A stretch of 64,000 bases of DNA. It comes from Flavobacteriaceae bacterium PS02336 (lineage in GTDB: Bacteria > Bacteroidota > Bacteroidia > Flavobacteriales > Flavobacteriaceae). The stretch is taken from NCBI GenBank assembly GCA_029960065.1, contig JASCOF010000006.1, forward strand, positions 1 through 64,000. Direction: 5' to 3'. The position numbers were made by a program, and so were the translations under genes. The notes under the pieces are model-generated. The model saw only the letters and a program-made list of their open reading frames with translations. It ran no database searches and was not told the DNA's origin. Below, one piece after another: positions 41,348-51,331 of the stretch (positions within the stretch are counted from its first letter, which is position 1; each line of letters opens with the position of its first letter).

Positions 41348-42115
41348 ATGACTTGGGATCCAAAAAAATATAATGAATTTAAAGAAGAACGTTCTAAACC
41401 TTTTGAAGATCTTGCAAGTCATATTATTGACAAACCCAATCTAAAAGTGATCGACTTAGGATGCGGAACTGGTGAACTGACAAAAAAACTCTCCGAAAAA
41501 TTAACCAATCCGACCATTCTTGGCATTGATAACTCAGCAGAAATGCTGGCAAAAGCTCCAATACAACAAAACCTTCAGTTTCAAGAAAAGCCTATTTTAA
41601 AACAACTTAACGAAGAAACGAAATGGGATTTAATTTTTTCTAATGCTGCATTGCAATGGATCGACAATCATGAGGAACTTTTTCCTAAAATTATCTCACA
41701 TCTAAATCCAAACGGTCAATTGGCTGTTCAAATGCCTCAGCAAAACGAAAATATCCTTAATAAAATACTTTTAAACTTAGTACAAGAACAGCCATTTGCC
41801 TCTTATTTAAACAATTGGAAACGCCCCTCTCCTATTCTAACTTTAGACGAATATGCAAAGCTTTTTTTTCAAAACGGCGGACATAATTTAGTCTTATACG
41901 AAAAAGTATATCCCATAATTTCCAATAATCAGAATGATTTTTTTGAATTTATTTCTGGTTCTGCACTTACTGTTTATCAAGAACGTCTTAATGAAAATCA
42001 ATTTGCTGAATTAACAGCTGAATTTCAAAAAAGAATAAATAACTATTTCCCTGCAGTTCCATCTATTTATGCTTTTAGAAGATTGGTTCTCTATGGTGTA
42101 TTTAATCTTAGATAA
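41348..42115 (+). CDS. SAM-dependent methyltransferase, trans-aconitate methyltransferase-like
   Basis: 255 aa. Class I fold: motif I VIDLGCGTGELTKKL, acidic loop GIDNSAEMLAKA, and motif IV WDLIFSNAALQWIDNHEELF. The NAALQWI sequence, the LAVQMPQQNEN strand and overall length match the Tam family, which methylates trans-aconitate, a spontaneous inhibitor of aconitase. Two aconitase genes lie about 3.6 kb downstream on the other strand. Substrate assignment remains tentative because related methyltransferases (BioC-like) share these motifs. Confidence 0.82.
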   Translation: MTWDPKKYNEFKEERSKPFEDLASHIIDKPNLKVIDLGCGTGELTKKLSEKLTNPTILGIDNSAEMLAKAPIQQNLQFQEKPILKQLNEETKWDLIFSNAALQWIDNHEELFPKIISHLNPNGQLAVQMPQQNENILNKILLNLVQEQPFASYLNNWKRPSPILTLDEYAKLFFQNGGHNLVLYEKVYPIISNNQNDFFEFISGSALTVYQERLNENQFAELTAEFQKRINNYFPAVPSIYAFRRLVLYGVFNLR

Positions 42116-42460
42116 AAATAATCTACTAAAAAAACGCAACTTCTTTTTCATCTTAACTCTTTTTCATCTGTCTGTTTTTTAAAGAAATCAGATCAAAAGC
42201 TAACAAACAAATCTTAAACAATTAGCGGACAATTAGTTAATAAATTCACTTTTATTGCATTATTTTTGAAAAATACATAAGATAAATTTTACTATATTTG
42301 AAATAACCAATGTTATATTATTTTATAGAGTGAAAGTATTTTAACAAACGTTTAATACAAAAGAATCAAATCGTTTTTCCCCATGAGGCGTTTTTTAAAC
42401 TTTTTATTAAACCATAACACACGAAAAGCATTTTATTATTAACCTACTAATTATAAAATT
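42116..42460. other. Long leader/promoter region of the histidine kinase gene
   Basis: No gene. A perfect -7 box TATATTTG lies at 42,293-42,300, with TTG at 42,266-42,268 (24-nt spacing, one beyond the usual range). This would give a leader of about 155 nt. The leader contains no hairpin strong enough to call. Confidence 0.5.
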
Positions 42461-43885
42461 ATGTTTAAGTTACAGGATTTAAAAAACTTTCGTTTTCCTA
42501 ATGTTTTCATTCTTATCTTAATCGTATTTATCTCTTGCGCTCTTCTTATCTGCATTAACTTTTTTACCATCAAAATCTTATCTGCAAATAGAGCCTATGT
42601 AAATGGCGAATCTCATTATTCAAAAGGACAAAAAGATGCCTCTAGACATCTTATCAGTTATTTATATACCAAAAATCCAAATCAGTGGAAATCATTTATA
42701 GAGGAAATAAAAGTACCTCAAGGAGATGCAATTGCACGTATTACACTGCTCAAAGCAGGAGATAATCAAGTTGCTAGAAACGGTTTTTTAACGGGACGAA
42801 ATCATGAAGATGACCTAGATGATGTAATATGGCTCTTTGACAACTTTAAAAATGTTTCTTTTTTATCTAAAGCTATTGACGAATGGGGAAAAGGCGATAA
42901 ATTAATTGTTAAGCTTTTTGTAATGGGCCAGCAGATAGATGCTAAAATAAAACGTGGTATTTTAACTGCAGAAGATCAAAAACGGTTCATGAAGGAAATT
43001 AGCTTAACCAGCGACCGATTAACTGTTAATGAACAAAATTTTTCGAACACATTGGGCGAGGGAACACGTAAAATTAAAGACTTATTAATCTTTACCAACA
43101 TCTTTTTTATTTTGGTAATAATATGCAGCGTATGTCTGTATTATTCTATTATGGTTAAAAGACTTCTTATTTCTAAAAAAGAAACCGAATTCAAAAACGA
43201 AAATTTAGTCATCGTAAACAAAGAACTAGATCGATTTGTCTACAGTGCTTCTCACGATTTAAGATCTCCTATAACCTCTCTAAGAGGCCTGATCGAAATT
43301 ACAGCTCTCGAGGATGACGTAAATCAGGTTCGCAATTATCTGCGGATGATGCAGCAAAGTTTGACTCGTCAGGATCAATTTATCAGTGATATTATTGACT
43401 ATTCTAAAAACAAAAGAAAACAAATTGTTATAGAACCAGTAAGTTTAAAAGAATTATTTAACGAAGCTATTTTACAGTTAATGCATATTGAAAATGCAAG
43501 TCGAATAAAATTTACACAAGAACTTCAAATCGACCAAATTGAAAGTGACGGTTTGCGTTTAAAAATCATCATCAACAACTTAATTTCCAACGCCATAAAA
43601 TATGCTGACTGCAATAAACAAGAAATGTTTGTTACAATAAAAACTTACTTTAGCGAAGGTTTAAATAAAATTGAAATTTCAGATAATGGAATCGGAATTC
43701 ACGATGAACACAAAGAAAATATTTTTGATATGTATTTTGGAACAAATAAAAACAAAGGCTCCGGATTAGGATTATATATTGTAAAAGAAGCCGTTGAAAA
43801 CATCAGAGGAGACATTAGTGTTTTTTCTGAAAGCAGTGTCGGGAGCAAATTTATTGTAACTATACCTAACTCACATGCCATTTAG
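42461..43885 (+). CDS. Membrane sensor histidine kinase
   Basis: 474 aa. Two membrane helices (residues ~16-40 and ~212-232) bracket a ~170-residue periplasmic helical domain. The DHp helix is FVYSASHDLRSPITSLRGL. ATPase boxes are NNLISNAIKYAD, ISDNGIGI and GSGLGLYIVKEA. It has no HAMP or PAS. The last 11 nt overlap the following receiver gene, so they form a two-component pair; the absence of an output domain in that receiver suggests a phosphorelay or protein-interaction output. Signal unknown. Confidence 0.93.
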   Translation: MFKLQDLKNFRFPNVFILILIVFISCALLICINFFTIKILSANRAYVNGESHYSKGQKDASRHLISYLYTKNPNQWKSFIEEIKVPQGDAIARITLLKAGDNQVARNGFLTGRNHEDDLDDVIWLFDNFKNVSFLSKAIDEWGKGDKLIVKLFVMGQQIDAKIKRGILTAEDQKRFMKEISLTSDRLTVNEQNFSNTLGEGTRKIKDLLIFTNIFFILVIICSVCLYYSIMVKRLLISKKETEFKNENLVIVNKELDRFVYSASHDLRSPITSLRGLIEITALEDDVNQVRNYLRMMQQSLTRQDQFISDIIDYSKNKRKQIVIEPVSLKELFNEAILQLMHIENASRIKFTQELQIDQIESDGLRLKIIINNLISNAIKYADCNKQEMFVTIKTYFSEGLNKIEISDNGIGIHDEHKENIFDMYFGTNKNKGSGLGLYIVKEAVENIRGDISVFSESSVGSKFIVTIPNSHAI

Positions 43886-44258
43886 ATCTCAATTCATTAT
43901 TATAGAAGACAATTTAATTGATCAGTTTGTCACTAAAAAATTACTCAAAAAAGGACTTGATATTAATCCCTTATATATTGCCAACAACGGAAAAGAAGGC
44001 ATTGACTGGCTTATCAAAAATCATAACAACCAATCTTTAATTATACTCTTAGACATTCAGATGCCTATTATGAATGGATTTGAGTTTTTAGATGAATTTG
44101 CCAGACTCGAAGAAGATATAAAAGCTAAAATTGAAATCTTTGTACTTTCATCCACTTTAGATAGTGATGAAATTAAAAGAGTAAAAGAAAACAAATACGT
44201 ATCTGATTTTTGGAATAAACCCTTTCGATTGGATTTATTAAAAAGTATTTTCCTCTAA
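43875..44258 (+). CDS. Single-domain response regulator
   Basis: 127 aa, receiver domain only: acidic IIEDN near residue 10, phospho-acceptor Asp in IILLDIQMPIMNG, Ser in FVLSSTLDSDEI and Lys in FWNKPF. It starts inside the end of the kinase gene (11-nt overlap). The family is the Rcp1/CheY-like group common behind Bacteroidota kinases. With no DNA-binding domain it must act through another protein. Confidence 0.93.
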   Translation: MPFRSQFIIIEDNLIDQFVTKKLLKKGLDINPLYIANNGKEGIDWLIKNHNNQSLIILLDIQMPIMNGFEFLDEFARLEEDIKAKIEIFVLSSTLDSDEIKRVKENKYVSDFWNKPFRLDLLKSIFL

Positions 44259-44263
44259 AGTAA

Positions 44264-45427
44264 CTATTCTAAAACGCGATTTACCTGAGAAAATGCTCTT
44301 GTATAATAAGGTTCTTTTGTAGAAGAAATCATTACGCCGCCGTGAGTAGAAGAATGCACAAATTTAATCTCACCATCAACATTTTCAACGACCATTCCTA
44401 CATGGTTGATATGACGTCTGCCATTGGTTTTAAAGAAAATTAAATCGCCTTTTTGAGCTGCTTCTGAGGCTATTTTTGTTCCTATTCGAGATTGTTCTAT
44501 TGAACTTCTAGGCAGTTTAATATCAAAGTTACCAAAAGTACAAAACATTAATCCTGAACAGTCAAAACCTGCTTTTGTTGTTCCGCCAGAACGGTAACGT
44601 GTTCCAATATTTTCAGTTGCGTTTGCTATAAGCTGATCTATTAACTCAGAATGAGTTCCTGCTGGCATTCTTACATAAGTAGAATCTTTTTTTATTTCTG
44701 GTACTGTTTCGGCGATTTGAGTCGAAGAAGAAATTACCATTTCGCTAGATCCCTGTATCGCTTGAGCCGCCTGGATTGCATCTGCTTTTTCTTTAGGAAC
44801 ACGAATTTTTAAAAGATATCCAACTGGCATTTTCCCTTTGACTGATGGATTCTGGCGCTCTAGTTCTGCAACCGTTATTCCATATTCTTTAGAAATTCCA
44901 TATTTGGTCTCTTTTGATTTGACTTCTCTAAAAAGCTCTACATCAGTCGCGATAATTTCTGGTGCGGTTTGATTTGACTTTTCAGCAATAAAAGAATCTT
45001 TAGAAGGAATTGCAATCTGTTGTCCTATTTTTAAGCCTTCGGTTTCTAAAAGCGGATTTGCTTTCTTTAAATCATCAACAGAAATGTTGTATTTTTTTGA
45101 GATTCCCCAAAGTGTTTCTTTTGACGCCACTTGATGCGTTCCTGAAAATGTATTTTGAGAAGAAGTATTATTTACAGCAACCTCCGTAGATTTAGTTTTT
45201 CCTTTTGATGTACTTTTATTTTTATTAGGAATTAGAAGTATCGAATTTAGTTTTAGGATTTTCGGAGCATTTGGATTAGCATCAGCAATATCTTTTACTT
45301 TTACTCCATATTTTTTAGCAATAACAGAAAGGTTTTCTCCTGGTGAAATTTTGTGCTTTACAAAGTTCTCTTGTGAAAAGGCTCCAAAACTTAAAAAAAA
45401 CAATACTATTATTAACCTATAAACCAT
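44264..45427 (-). CDS. Secreted peptidoglycan hydrolase: three LysM and NlpC/P60
   Basis: 387 aa. Signal peptide MVYRLIIVLFFLSFGAFSQ. Three LysM modules bind peptidoglycan (VKHKISPGENLSVIAKKYGV, HQVASKETLWGISKKYNI, REVKSKETKYGISKEYGI). The C-terminal NlpC/P60 domain has catalytic Cys in AGFDCSGLMF, His in INHVGMVVEN and a following polar residue. It cleaves stem peptides in the periplasm. Convergent with the receiver gene with only 5 nt between the stops. Confidence 0.95.
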   Translation of the reverse strand: MVYRLIIVLFFLSFGAFSQENFVKHKISPGENLSVIAKKYGVKVKDIADANPNAPKILKLNSILLIPNKNKSTSKGKTKSTEVAVNNTSSQNTFSGTHQVASKETLWGISKKYNISVDDLKKANPLLETEGLKIGQQIAIPSKDSFIAEKSNQTAPEIIATDVELFREVKSKETKYGISKEYGITVAELERQNPSVKGKMPVGYLLKIRVPKEKADAIQAAQAIQGSSEMVISSSTQIAETVPEIKKDSTYVRMPAGTHSELIDQLIANATENIGTRYRSGGTTKAGFDCSGLMFCTFGNFDIKLPRSSIEQSRIGTKIASEAAQKGDLIFFKTNGRRHINHVGMVVENVDGEIKFVHSSTHGGVMISSTKEPYYTRAFSQVNRVLE

Positions 45428-45681
45428 ATTTCTTGAATTACATTTTTATTACTATTTCAAGAGCTCAAAACATTAATTTTTAAACTCAAAAAAATCATTT
45501 TTATTACGTACATGGCGAATTTAACTTTTTAAAGTAAAAAAACCGCGATTTTTAACATCTAATTTTTGTCAAAACGTCAAATTTAAACCTAAGATAATAT
45601 CCAAAAATTCTTTTTAACTGAATTTCAAAAGATTACAAAATTACAATATTTTTCTTACAAATAAAATAAACAACAAATAAA
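45428..45681 (-). promoter_or_regulatory. Upstream region of the LysM hydrolase gene
   Basis: Minus-strand -7 box TAAATTTG (45,585-45,578) with TTG at 45,604-45,602 and a 16-nt spacer, slightly short. The leader would be about 145 nt. No gene is visible. Confidence 0.45.
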
Positions 45682-45708
45682 AAACGCTCTGTTTTTTTAC
45701 AGAGCGTT
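45682..45708 (-). terminator. Terminator of the first aconitase gene
   Basis: AACGCTCTGT pairs perfectly with ACAGAGCGTT, and the minus-strand transcript continues into a T-run. It lies 25 nt past the stop codon. Confidence 0.85.
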
Positions 45709-45732
45709 TATCTTATAATCGAAACTTAAAAG

Positions 45733-47997
45733 TTAAGCTTTTCCAGCAGCAATTAAATTTAATGCAGAACCAGCAACAAACCAGCCAATTTGACCGGCGT
45801 TGTAAGTATGGTTTGCTAATATTACATCCCTTGTTCCGTCAGCATGAACAAATTCTAATGTCAAAGGTTTACCTGGAGCAAATTCTGTTAAATCCAAGAA
45901 ATTAATTATATCATCCTCCTGAATTTTATCATAATCAGCTTCATTTGCAAAAGTCAAACCTAAAAGACCTTGTTTTTTAAGATTTGTTTCGTGAATACGA
46001 GCAAATGATTTTACCAGAACCGCCTTAACTCCTAAGAAACGAGGTTCCATTGCGGCGTGTTCACGAGATGAACCTTCGCCGTAATTGTGATCTCCCACAA
46101 CAATAGTAGGAACTCCAGCTGCTTTATAAGCGCGAGCAACAGCAGGAACAGCGTCGTATTGCCCTGTCAATTGATTTTTAACCGAGTTTGTTTTTTGATT
46201 GTAAGCATTTACAGCACCAATCAGCATATTGTTAGAAATATTATCTAAATGTCCGCGGAAACGCAGCCAAGGTCCAGCCATAGAAATATGATCGGTTGTA
46301 CATTTTCCAAATGCCTTGATTAATAATTTTGCACCTGTAATATTTTTTCCATCCCAAGCATCAAACGGTGCTAATAACTGCAAACGTTCAGATGCTGGAT
46401 TCACCACAACCTGAACTCCTGAACCGTCTTCTGCAGGAGCTTGAAACCCTGGATCTTCGGCATAGAATCCTTTAGCAGGAAGTTCGTCCCCTGTTGGCGC
46501 ATCAAGCATTACTTCTTCTCCATCTTCGTTGATTAATTTATCTGTTAATGGATTGAAACCTAAATCTCCCGCAATTGCCATAGCAGTTACCAATTCTGGA
46601 GAACCAACAAAAGCTAACGTATTAGGATTACCATCTGCACGTTTTGAGAAGTTACGGTTAAAAGAGTGAACAATTGTATTTCTTTCTTCTTTTTCTGCAC
46701 CTTCTCTATCCCACATTCCAATACACGGTCCACAGGCGTTGGCAAAGACGGTTGCTCCAATTTTATGAAACGTATCAATAAAACCGTCTCTTTCTATAGT
46801 AGAACGAACTACTTCAGAACCTGGGGTAATCGTAAACTCTGCTTTTGTTTTTAAGTTTTTATCTGCTACTTGTCTTGCCAGAGAAGCTGCACGAGAAATA
46901 TCTTCGTAAGAAGAGTTGGTACAAGAACCAATTAAACCAACCTGAATTTGTAATGGCCAGTTATTTTTGATTGCTTCTTCTTTCATTTTAGAAATTGGAG
47001 TAGCTAAATCCGGAGTAAATGGACCGTTTAAATGTGGTTCTAATTGAGATAAATTGATTTCGATTACCTGATCAAAATATTGTTCTGGATTTGCATACAC
47101 TTCTGGATCTCCTGTTAAATAAGGAGCAATTTTATCGGCTGCATCGGCAACATCAGAACGATTTGTAGAACGCAGGTAACGCCCCATTGAAGCATCGTAA
47201 CCAAAAGTTGAAGTTGTCGCTCCAATCTCGGCTCCCATATTACAAATAGTACCTTTACCCGTACATGACATAGCTGTTGCGCCTTCTCCAAAATATTCAA
47301 CTATTGCGCCAGTACCACCTTTTACAGTAAGAATACCAGCAACTTTAAGAATAACATCTTTAGGAGCGGTCCATCCTGATAATTTACCAGTCAATTTCAC
47401 TCCAATTAATTTAGGAAATTTAAGCTCCCAAGCCATTCCTGACATTACATCTACAGCATCAGCCCCACCAACACCAATAGCTACCATTCCTAAACCTCCT
47501 GCATTTACAGTGTGAGAATCGGTACCAATCATCATTCCGCCAGGAAAAGCGTAATTTTCAAGTACCACTTGGTGAATAATTCCTGCTCCTGGTTTCCAGA
47601 AACCTATTCCATATTTATTTGAAACAGATGATAAGAAATCAAATACTTCATTGCTTTGTGTTTTCGCTCTCGCCAAATCGGTTGCTGCGTCTATTTTTGC
47701 CTGAATCAAGTGATCACAATGCACTGTTGTAGGAACCGCTACCTTCGATTTACCAGCATGCATAAATTGCAATAACGCCATCTGAGCTGTTGCATCCTGA
47801 CACGCAACACGGTCTGGTGCAAAATCAACGTAATCTACTCCTCTTCCAAATGCCTTTGTTGGATTTCCATCCCAAAGGTGATTGTATAAAATTTTCTCTG
47901 TTAAAGTAAGTGGACGTCCAACAATTTCTCGTGCTTTATCTACACGAGAAGGCATGTTTTCGTACACTTTTTTAATCATTTCGATATCAAAAGCCAT
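45733..47997 (-). CDS. acn: Aconitate hydratase, mitochondrial-type
   Basis: 754 aa, the length of mitochondrial-type aconitases rather than the ~890-aa AcnA/IRP type. [4Fe-4S] cluster ligands lie in GLIGSCTNSSYED and NACGPCIG. Active-site stretches GTDSHTVNAGGLG and GEGSSREHAA are intact. It interconverts citrate and isocitrate in the TCA cycle. It lies directly after the AcnB-type aconitase, separated by a terminator, so the two are transcribed separately. Possessing both types side by side is notable but not unique. Confidence 0.96.
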   Translation of the reverse strand: MAFDIEMIKKVYENMPSRVDKAREIVGRPLTLTEKILYNHLWDGNPTKAFGRGVDYVDFAPDRVACQDATAQMALLQFMHAGKSKVAVPTTVHCDHLIQAKIDAATDLARAKTQSNEVFDFLSSVSNKYGIGFWKPGAGIIHQVVLENYAFPGGMMIGTDSHTVNAGGLGMVAIGVGGADAVDVMSGMAWELKFPKLIGVKLTGKLSGWTAPKDVILKVAGILTVKGGTGAIVEYFGEGATAMSCTGKGTICNMGAEIGATTSTFGYDASMGRYLRSTNRSDVADAADKIAPYLTGDPEVYANPEQYFDQVIEINLSQLEPHLNGPFTPDLATPISKMKEEAIKNNWPLQIQVGLIGSCTNSSYEDISRAASLARQVADKNLKTKAEFTITPGSEVVRSTIERDGFIDTFHKIGATVFANACGPCIGMWDREGAEKEERNTIVHSFNRNFSKRADGNPNTLAFVGSPELVTAMAIAGDLGFNPLTDKLINEDGEEVMLDAPTGDELPAKGFYAEDPGFQAPAEDGSGVQVVVNPASERLQLLAPFDAWDGKNITGAKLLIKAFGKCTTDHISMAGPWLRFRGHLDNISNNMLIGAVNAYNQKTNSVKNQLTGQYDAVPAVARAYKAAGVPTIVVGDHNYGEGSSREHAAMEPRFLGVKAVLVKSFARIHETNLKKQGLLGLTFANEADYDKIQEDDIINFLDLTEFAPGKPLTLEFVHADGTRDVILANHTYNAGQIGWFVAGSALNLIAAGKA

Positions 47998-48073
47998 AAG
48001 TATATAATTGTTTTTTGTTTTTCTGTTTATTTTGACATCACAAGTTACGAAAAATAGAAGTGGTATAAAAGAA

Positions 48074-48100
48074 AAAGCCCGAGTTTATCGCTCGGGCTTT
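48074..48100 (-). terminator. Terminator between the two aconitase genes
   Basis: AAAGCCCGAG and CTCGGGCTTT form a perfect 10-bp stem around TTTATCG. It is bidirectional in form and lies 35 nt after the acnB stop on the minus strand. Confidence 0.85.
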
Positions 48101-48134
48101 CTATATATAATGATTATAACTAATCCTATATTTA

Positions 48135-50906
48135 TTACATAACTAACTGTTTGTTAGAAGGAGCAAACTTAGTTAAGTTGATGCCTTCTACTGCAGTTGT
48201 ATACTCTTCTAAAGTAGGAGTTCTACCTAAAATTGTAGATAAAACTACAACCGGCGTAGAAGAAAGTAAAGATTCTCCTTTTTTACCGTCAGTATCTTCT
48301 ACAACTCTTCCTTGGAAAAGACGTGTTGAAGTTGCCATTACTGTATCTCCTTTTGCCGCTTTTTCTTGGTTACCCATACAAAGGTTACAACCTGGACGCT
48401 CTAAGTACAACATATTTTCGTATTCTGTACGTGCAGCACCTTTTGGAGCATTATCGTCAAATTCGAAACCAGAATATTTTTGTAAAACTTCCCAGTCTCC
48501 TTCTGCTTTTAATTCATCTACGATATTGTAAGTTGGAGGAGCAACTACAAGAGGAGCGTTGAATTCAACTTTTCCTGTTTGTGCTTCAACGTTTTTCAAC
48601 ATTTGAGCAAGGATTTTCATATCTCCTTTGTGAACCATACAAGATCCGATAAATCCAAGATCTACTTTTTTCTCTCCACCATAGAAAGATAAAGGTCTAA
48701 TAGTATCGTGAGTATAACGTTTAGAAACGTCAACGTTATTTACGTCTGGATCGGCAATCATTGGCTCAGCAATTAAATCAAGATCTACAACAACTTCAGC
48801 ATAATATTTAGCATTTGCATCTGGAGTTAAAGCAGGTTTTTCAGCCGATTTAATTTCAGTGATTCTCTTATCTGCTTTATTGATTAATCCTTGAAGAACG
48901 TGTTTATCGTTATCCATTCCTTTATCGATCATGATTTGAATTCTGCCTTTAGCAATTTCCAATGATTCGATTAAAGTATCATCTTCAGAAATACAGATAG
49001 AAGCTTTAGCTTTCATCTCTGCAGTCCAGTCTGTAAATGTAAAGGCTTGGTCAGCAGTAAGTGTTCCAATATGAACCTCAATGATTCTTCCTTGGAATAC
49101 ATTCTCTCCTCCAAATTGGTGAAGCATCTGCGCTTGAGTAGCATGAACCACATCTCGGAAGTCCATATACCCTTTCATGTCTCCTTTAAAAGTAACTTTT
49201 ACTGATTCTGGAATTGGCATTGAAGCCTCACCAGTAGCCAATGCAAGAGCAACAGTTCCTGAGTCAGCACCAAAAGCAACACCTTTTGACATTCTTGTAT
49301 GAGAGTCACCACCAATAATGATAGCCCACTCATCAATAGTAATATCGTTAAGTACTTTATGGATAACGTCTGTCATTGCATGATAAACACCTTTTGGATC
49401 ACGAGCTGTGATTAAACCAAAATCGTTCATGAATTTCATCAATTTAGGAATATTAGCCTGGGCTTTTTTATCCCAAACCGAAGCAGTGTGACAACCTGAT
49501 TGGTAAGCACCGTCAACGATTGGTGAAATTACCGTAGCCGCCATAGATTCTAATTCCTGAGCAGTCATTAAACCTGTAGTATCTTGAGAACCTACAATGT
49601 TAACTTCTACACGAACGTCAGAACCAGCGTGTAATACTTTACCCGGAGCGATTCCAACTGCATTTTTGTTGAAGATTTTCTCAACAGCGGTAAGACCTTG
49701 TCCTTCGTGTGAAATTTCTTTAGATGGAGCAAATACAAGAGGAGCTTCAACATCTAAAACTTTTGCTGCTAATGTTTGTAATTTTTTACCAAATACAATA
49801 GCATATGAACCACCAGCTTTAATAAATTCCATTTTCTGAGGTGTAAATGCCTTAGAAATGTCTATTAATTCCTGATCGCCGTTATATAATTTTTTCTCTT
49901 TAATATTGATTGTCAATACAGTTCCAGTTGCAACAGAATAAGTCTGCTCTAGAATTGGCTCGTCGTTTTCGTTACGAATAACGTTTCCGTCAGCATCAAC
50001 CTTTTTAACCCAGTTTTTAAGGTCTAAACCAATACCACCAGTAACATCTACAGTTGTTAGGAAAATTGGAGAAATTCCGTTTGTTCCACCAACAATTGGA
50101 GCGATATTTACAAATGGAATATATGGACTTGCTTGTTTTCCTGTCCAAAGTGCCACGTTATTTACACCAGACATTCTTGAAGAACCTACTCCCATTGTTC
50201 CTTTTTCGGCGATTAACATTACGCTTTTATCAGGATGTTGTGCTTGAAGCGCTCTAATTTCTTGTTGCGCTTGAGGTGTAATCATACATTGTCCGTGAAG
50301 TTCACGATCTGAACGAGAGTGTGCCTGATTTCCAGGAGAAAGTAAATCTGTTGAGATATCTCCCTCACCAGCAATAAAAGTAACCACTTTAATTTCGTCA
50401 GCTACCTCTGGTAATTTTGTAAAAAATTCGGCTTGAGCATAACTCTCAAGGATTTCTTTAGCGATTTCATTATTATTTTTGAATGCCTCTATTAAACGAT
50501 CTGTATCTGCTTCGTAAAGGAAAACCTGAGTTTTAAGAACTTTTGATGCTTCTTTTGCAATAGCGATATCATTACCTAAAGCCAAATCAAGCAATACCTT
50601 AATAGAAGGTCCGCCTTTCATATGAGACAATAGTTCAAAAGCAAAAGCTGGAGTAATTTCTTTTACTAGTGATTGACCAAGAATGATTTCTTTTAAAAAG
50701 TTTGCTTTTTCGCCAGCTGCACTAGTTGTACCTGGCAAAGTGTTATAAATAAAAAACTTAAGAGAATCTTCTCTGTATTCATTATCTAAATCTTTAATTT
50801 GAGAAATGATTTCGCTTACTAATTCAGCGCCATCAATTGGTTTTGGATGAAGTCCTAGGGCTTTTCTTTCTTCAATTTCTTGAATGTAATCTTTGTAAGT
50901 ATTCAT
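48135..50906 (-). CDS. acnB: Bifunctional aconitase B / 2-methylisocitrate dehydratase
   Basis: 923 aa from the ATG at 50,906; an in-frame TTG further upstream falls in the promoter. The AcnB layout is present: an N-terminal HEAT-like helical domain (residues ~1-160), swivelling domain, then the catalytic core. Cluster ligands are in the GCHTAS region (GAYQSGCHTASVWD) and PGCNLCMGNQ. GDSHTRMSKG carries active-site residues. It acts in the TCA and methylcitrate cycles. Promoter TAAATTTG lies 31 nt upstream. Confidence 0.96.
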   Translation of the reverse strand: MNTYKDYIQEIEERKALGLHPKPIDGAELVSEIISQIKDLDNEYREDSLKFFIYNTLPGTTSAAGEKANFLKEIILGQSLVKEITPAFAFELLSHMKGGPSIKVLLDLALGNDIAIAKEASKVLKTQVFLYEADTDRLIEAFKNNNEIAKEILESYAQAEFFTKLPEVADEIKVVTFIAGEGDISTDLLSPGNQAHSRSDRELHGQCMITPQAQQEIRALQAQHPDKSVMLIAEKGTMGVGSSRMSGVNNVALWTGKQASPYIPFVNIAPIVGGTNGISPIFLTTVDVTGGIGLDLKNWVKKVDADGNVIRNENDEPILEQTYSVATGTVLTINIKEKKLYNGDQELIDISKAFTPQKMEFIKAGGSYAIVFGKKLQTLAAKVLDVEAPLVFAPSKEISHEGQGLTAVEKIFNKNAVGIAPGKVLHAGSDVRVEVNIVGSQDTTGLMTAQELESMAATVISPIVDGAYQSGCHTASVWDKKAQANIPKLMKFMNDFGLITARDPKGVYHAMTDVIHKVLNDITIDEWAIIIGGDSHTRMSKGVAFGADSGTVALALATGEASMPIPESVKVTFKGDMKGYMDFRDVVHATQAQMLHQFGGENVFQGRIIEVHIGTLTADQAFTFTDWTAEMKAKASICISEDDTLIESLEIAKGRIQIMIDKGMDNDKHVLQGLINKADKRITEIKSAEKPALTPDANAKYYAEVVVDLDLIAEPMIADPDVNNVDVSKRYTHDTIRPLSFYGGEKKVDLGFIGSCMVHKGDMKILAQMLKNVEAQTGKVEFNAPLVVAPPTYNIVDELKAEGDWEVLQKYSGFEFDDNAPKGAARTEYENMLYLERPGCNLCMGNQEKAAKGDTVMATSTRLFQGRVVEDTDGKKGESLLSSTPVVVLSTILGRTPTLEEYTTAVEGINLTKFAPSNKQLVM

Positions 50907-50936
50907 AATTAAGTAGAAGTATTTTTTTTTTGTATG

Positions 50937-50944
50937 CAAATTTA
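50937..50944 (-). promoter_or_regulatory. -7 box of acnB
   Basis: Minus strand TAAATTTG, a perfect TAnnTTTG, 31 nt before the start at 50,906. No TTG at the standard distance. It supports the chosen start over the upstream TTG codon. Confidence 0.5.
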
Positions 50945-51292
50945 AAGATTAAAGCTGAGAATTAAAAAAAATATAATAGAACTAGCCTTTTCAAAAATTA
51001 TTATTGTTAAAAAACGATTTTCAATGCTTGTTTTTAATAAAAACTTAATTTTTAAATTAAAAACTGATTTTTTGATATTTTAAAATCTTTTCTTTAACAA
51101 AGTCGAAATTTGATGTTATAAACTAAGTAAGATTTTACCGCTAATTTCACAAAGAACCGTTCTAAATAAAAATTTACAACGATATAGTAGCGATTTTAAT
51201 CGCCAGATTTCGCCATTTTTTCCCCTATTATTTTTACAAAAAATCTTAAATTAAAAAAATCCATAAAACTAACTTCAATTCATTTTTTCTTT
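50945..51292. other. Divergent intergenic region acnB / VIT protein
   Basis: AT-rich gap without a gene. Apart from the two promoter boxes at its ends, only a short AGCGATTTTAATCGCC hairpin-like stretch (51,188-51,203) is visible. Confidence 0.5.
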
Positions 51293-51300
51293 TAACTTTG
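51293..51300 (+). promoter_or_regulatory. -7 box of the VIT protein / XrtN operon
   Basis: TAACTTTG, perfect TAnnTTTG, 32 nt before the start codon; no TTG at the standard spacing. Confidence 0.55.
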
Positions 51301-51331
51301 CAATTCAAAGTGCTTTTAAAAACATAATACT

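Noticed and set aside
45733..50906. Aconitase pair as one split or duplicated gene
   Set aside because: The two proteins belong to different aconitase types with different domain order and lengths; each is complete.
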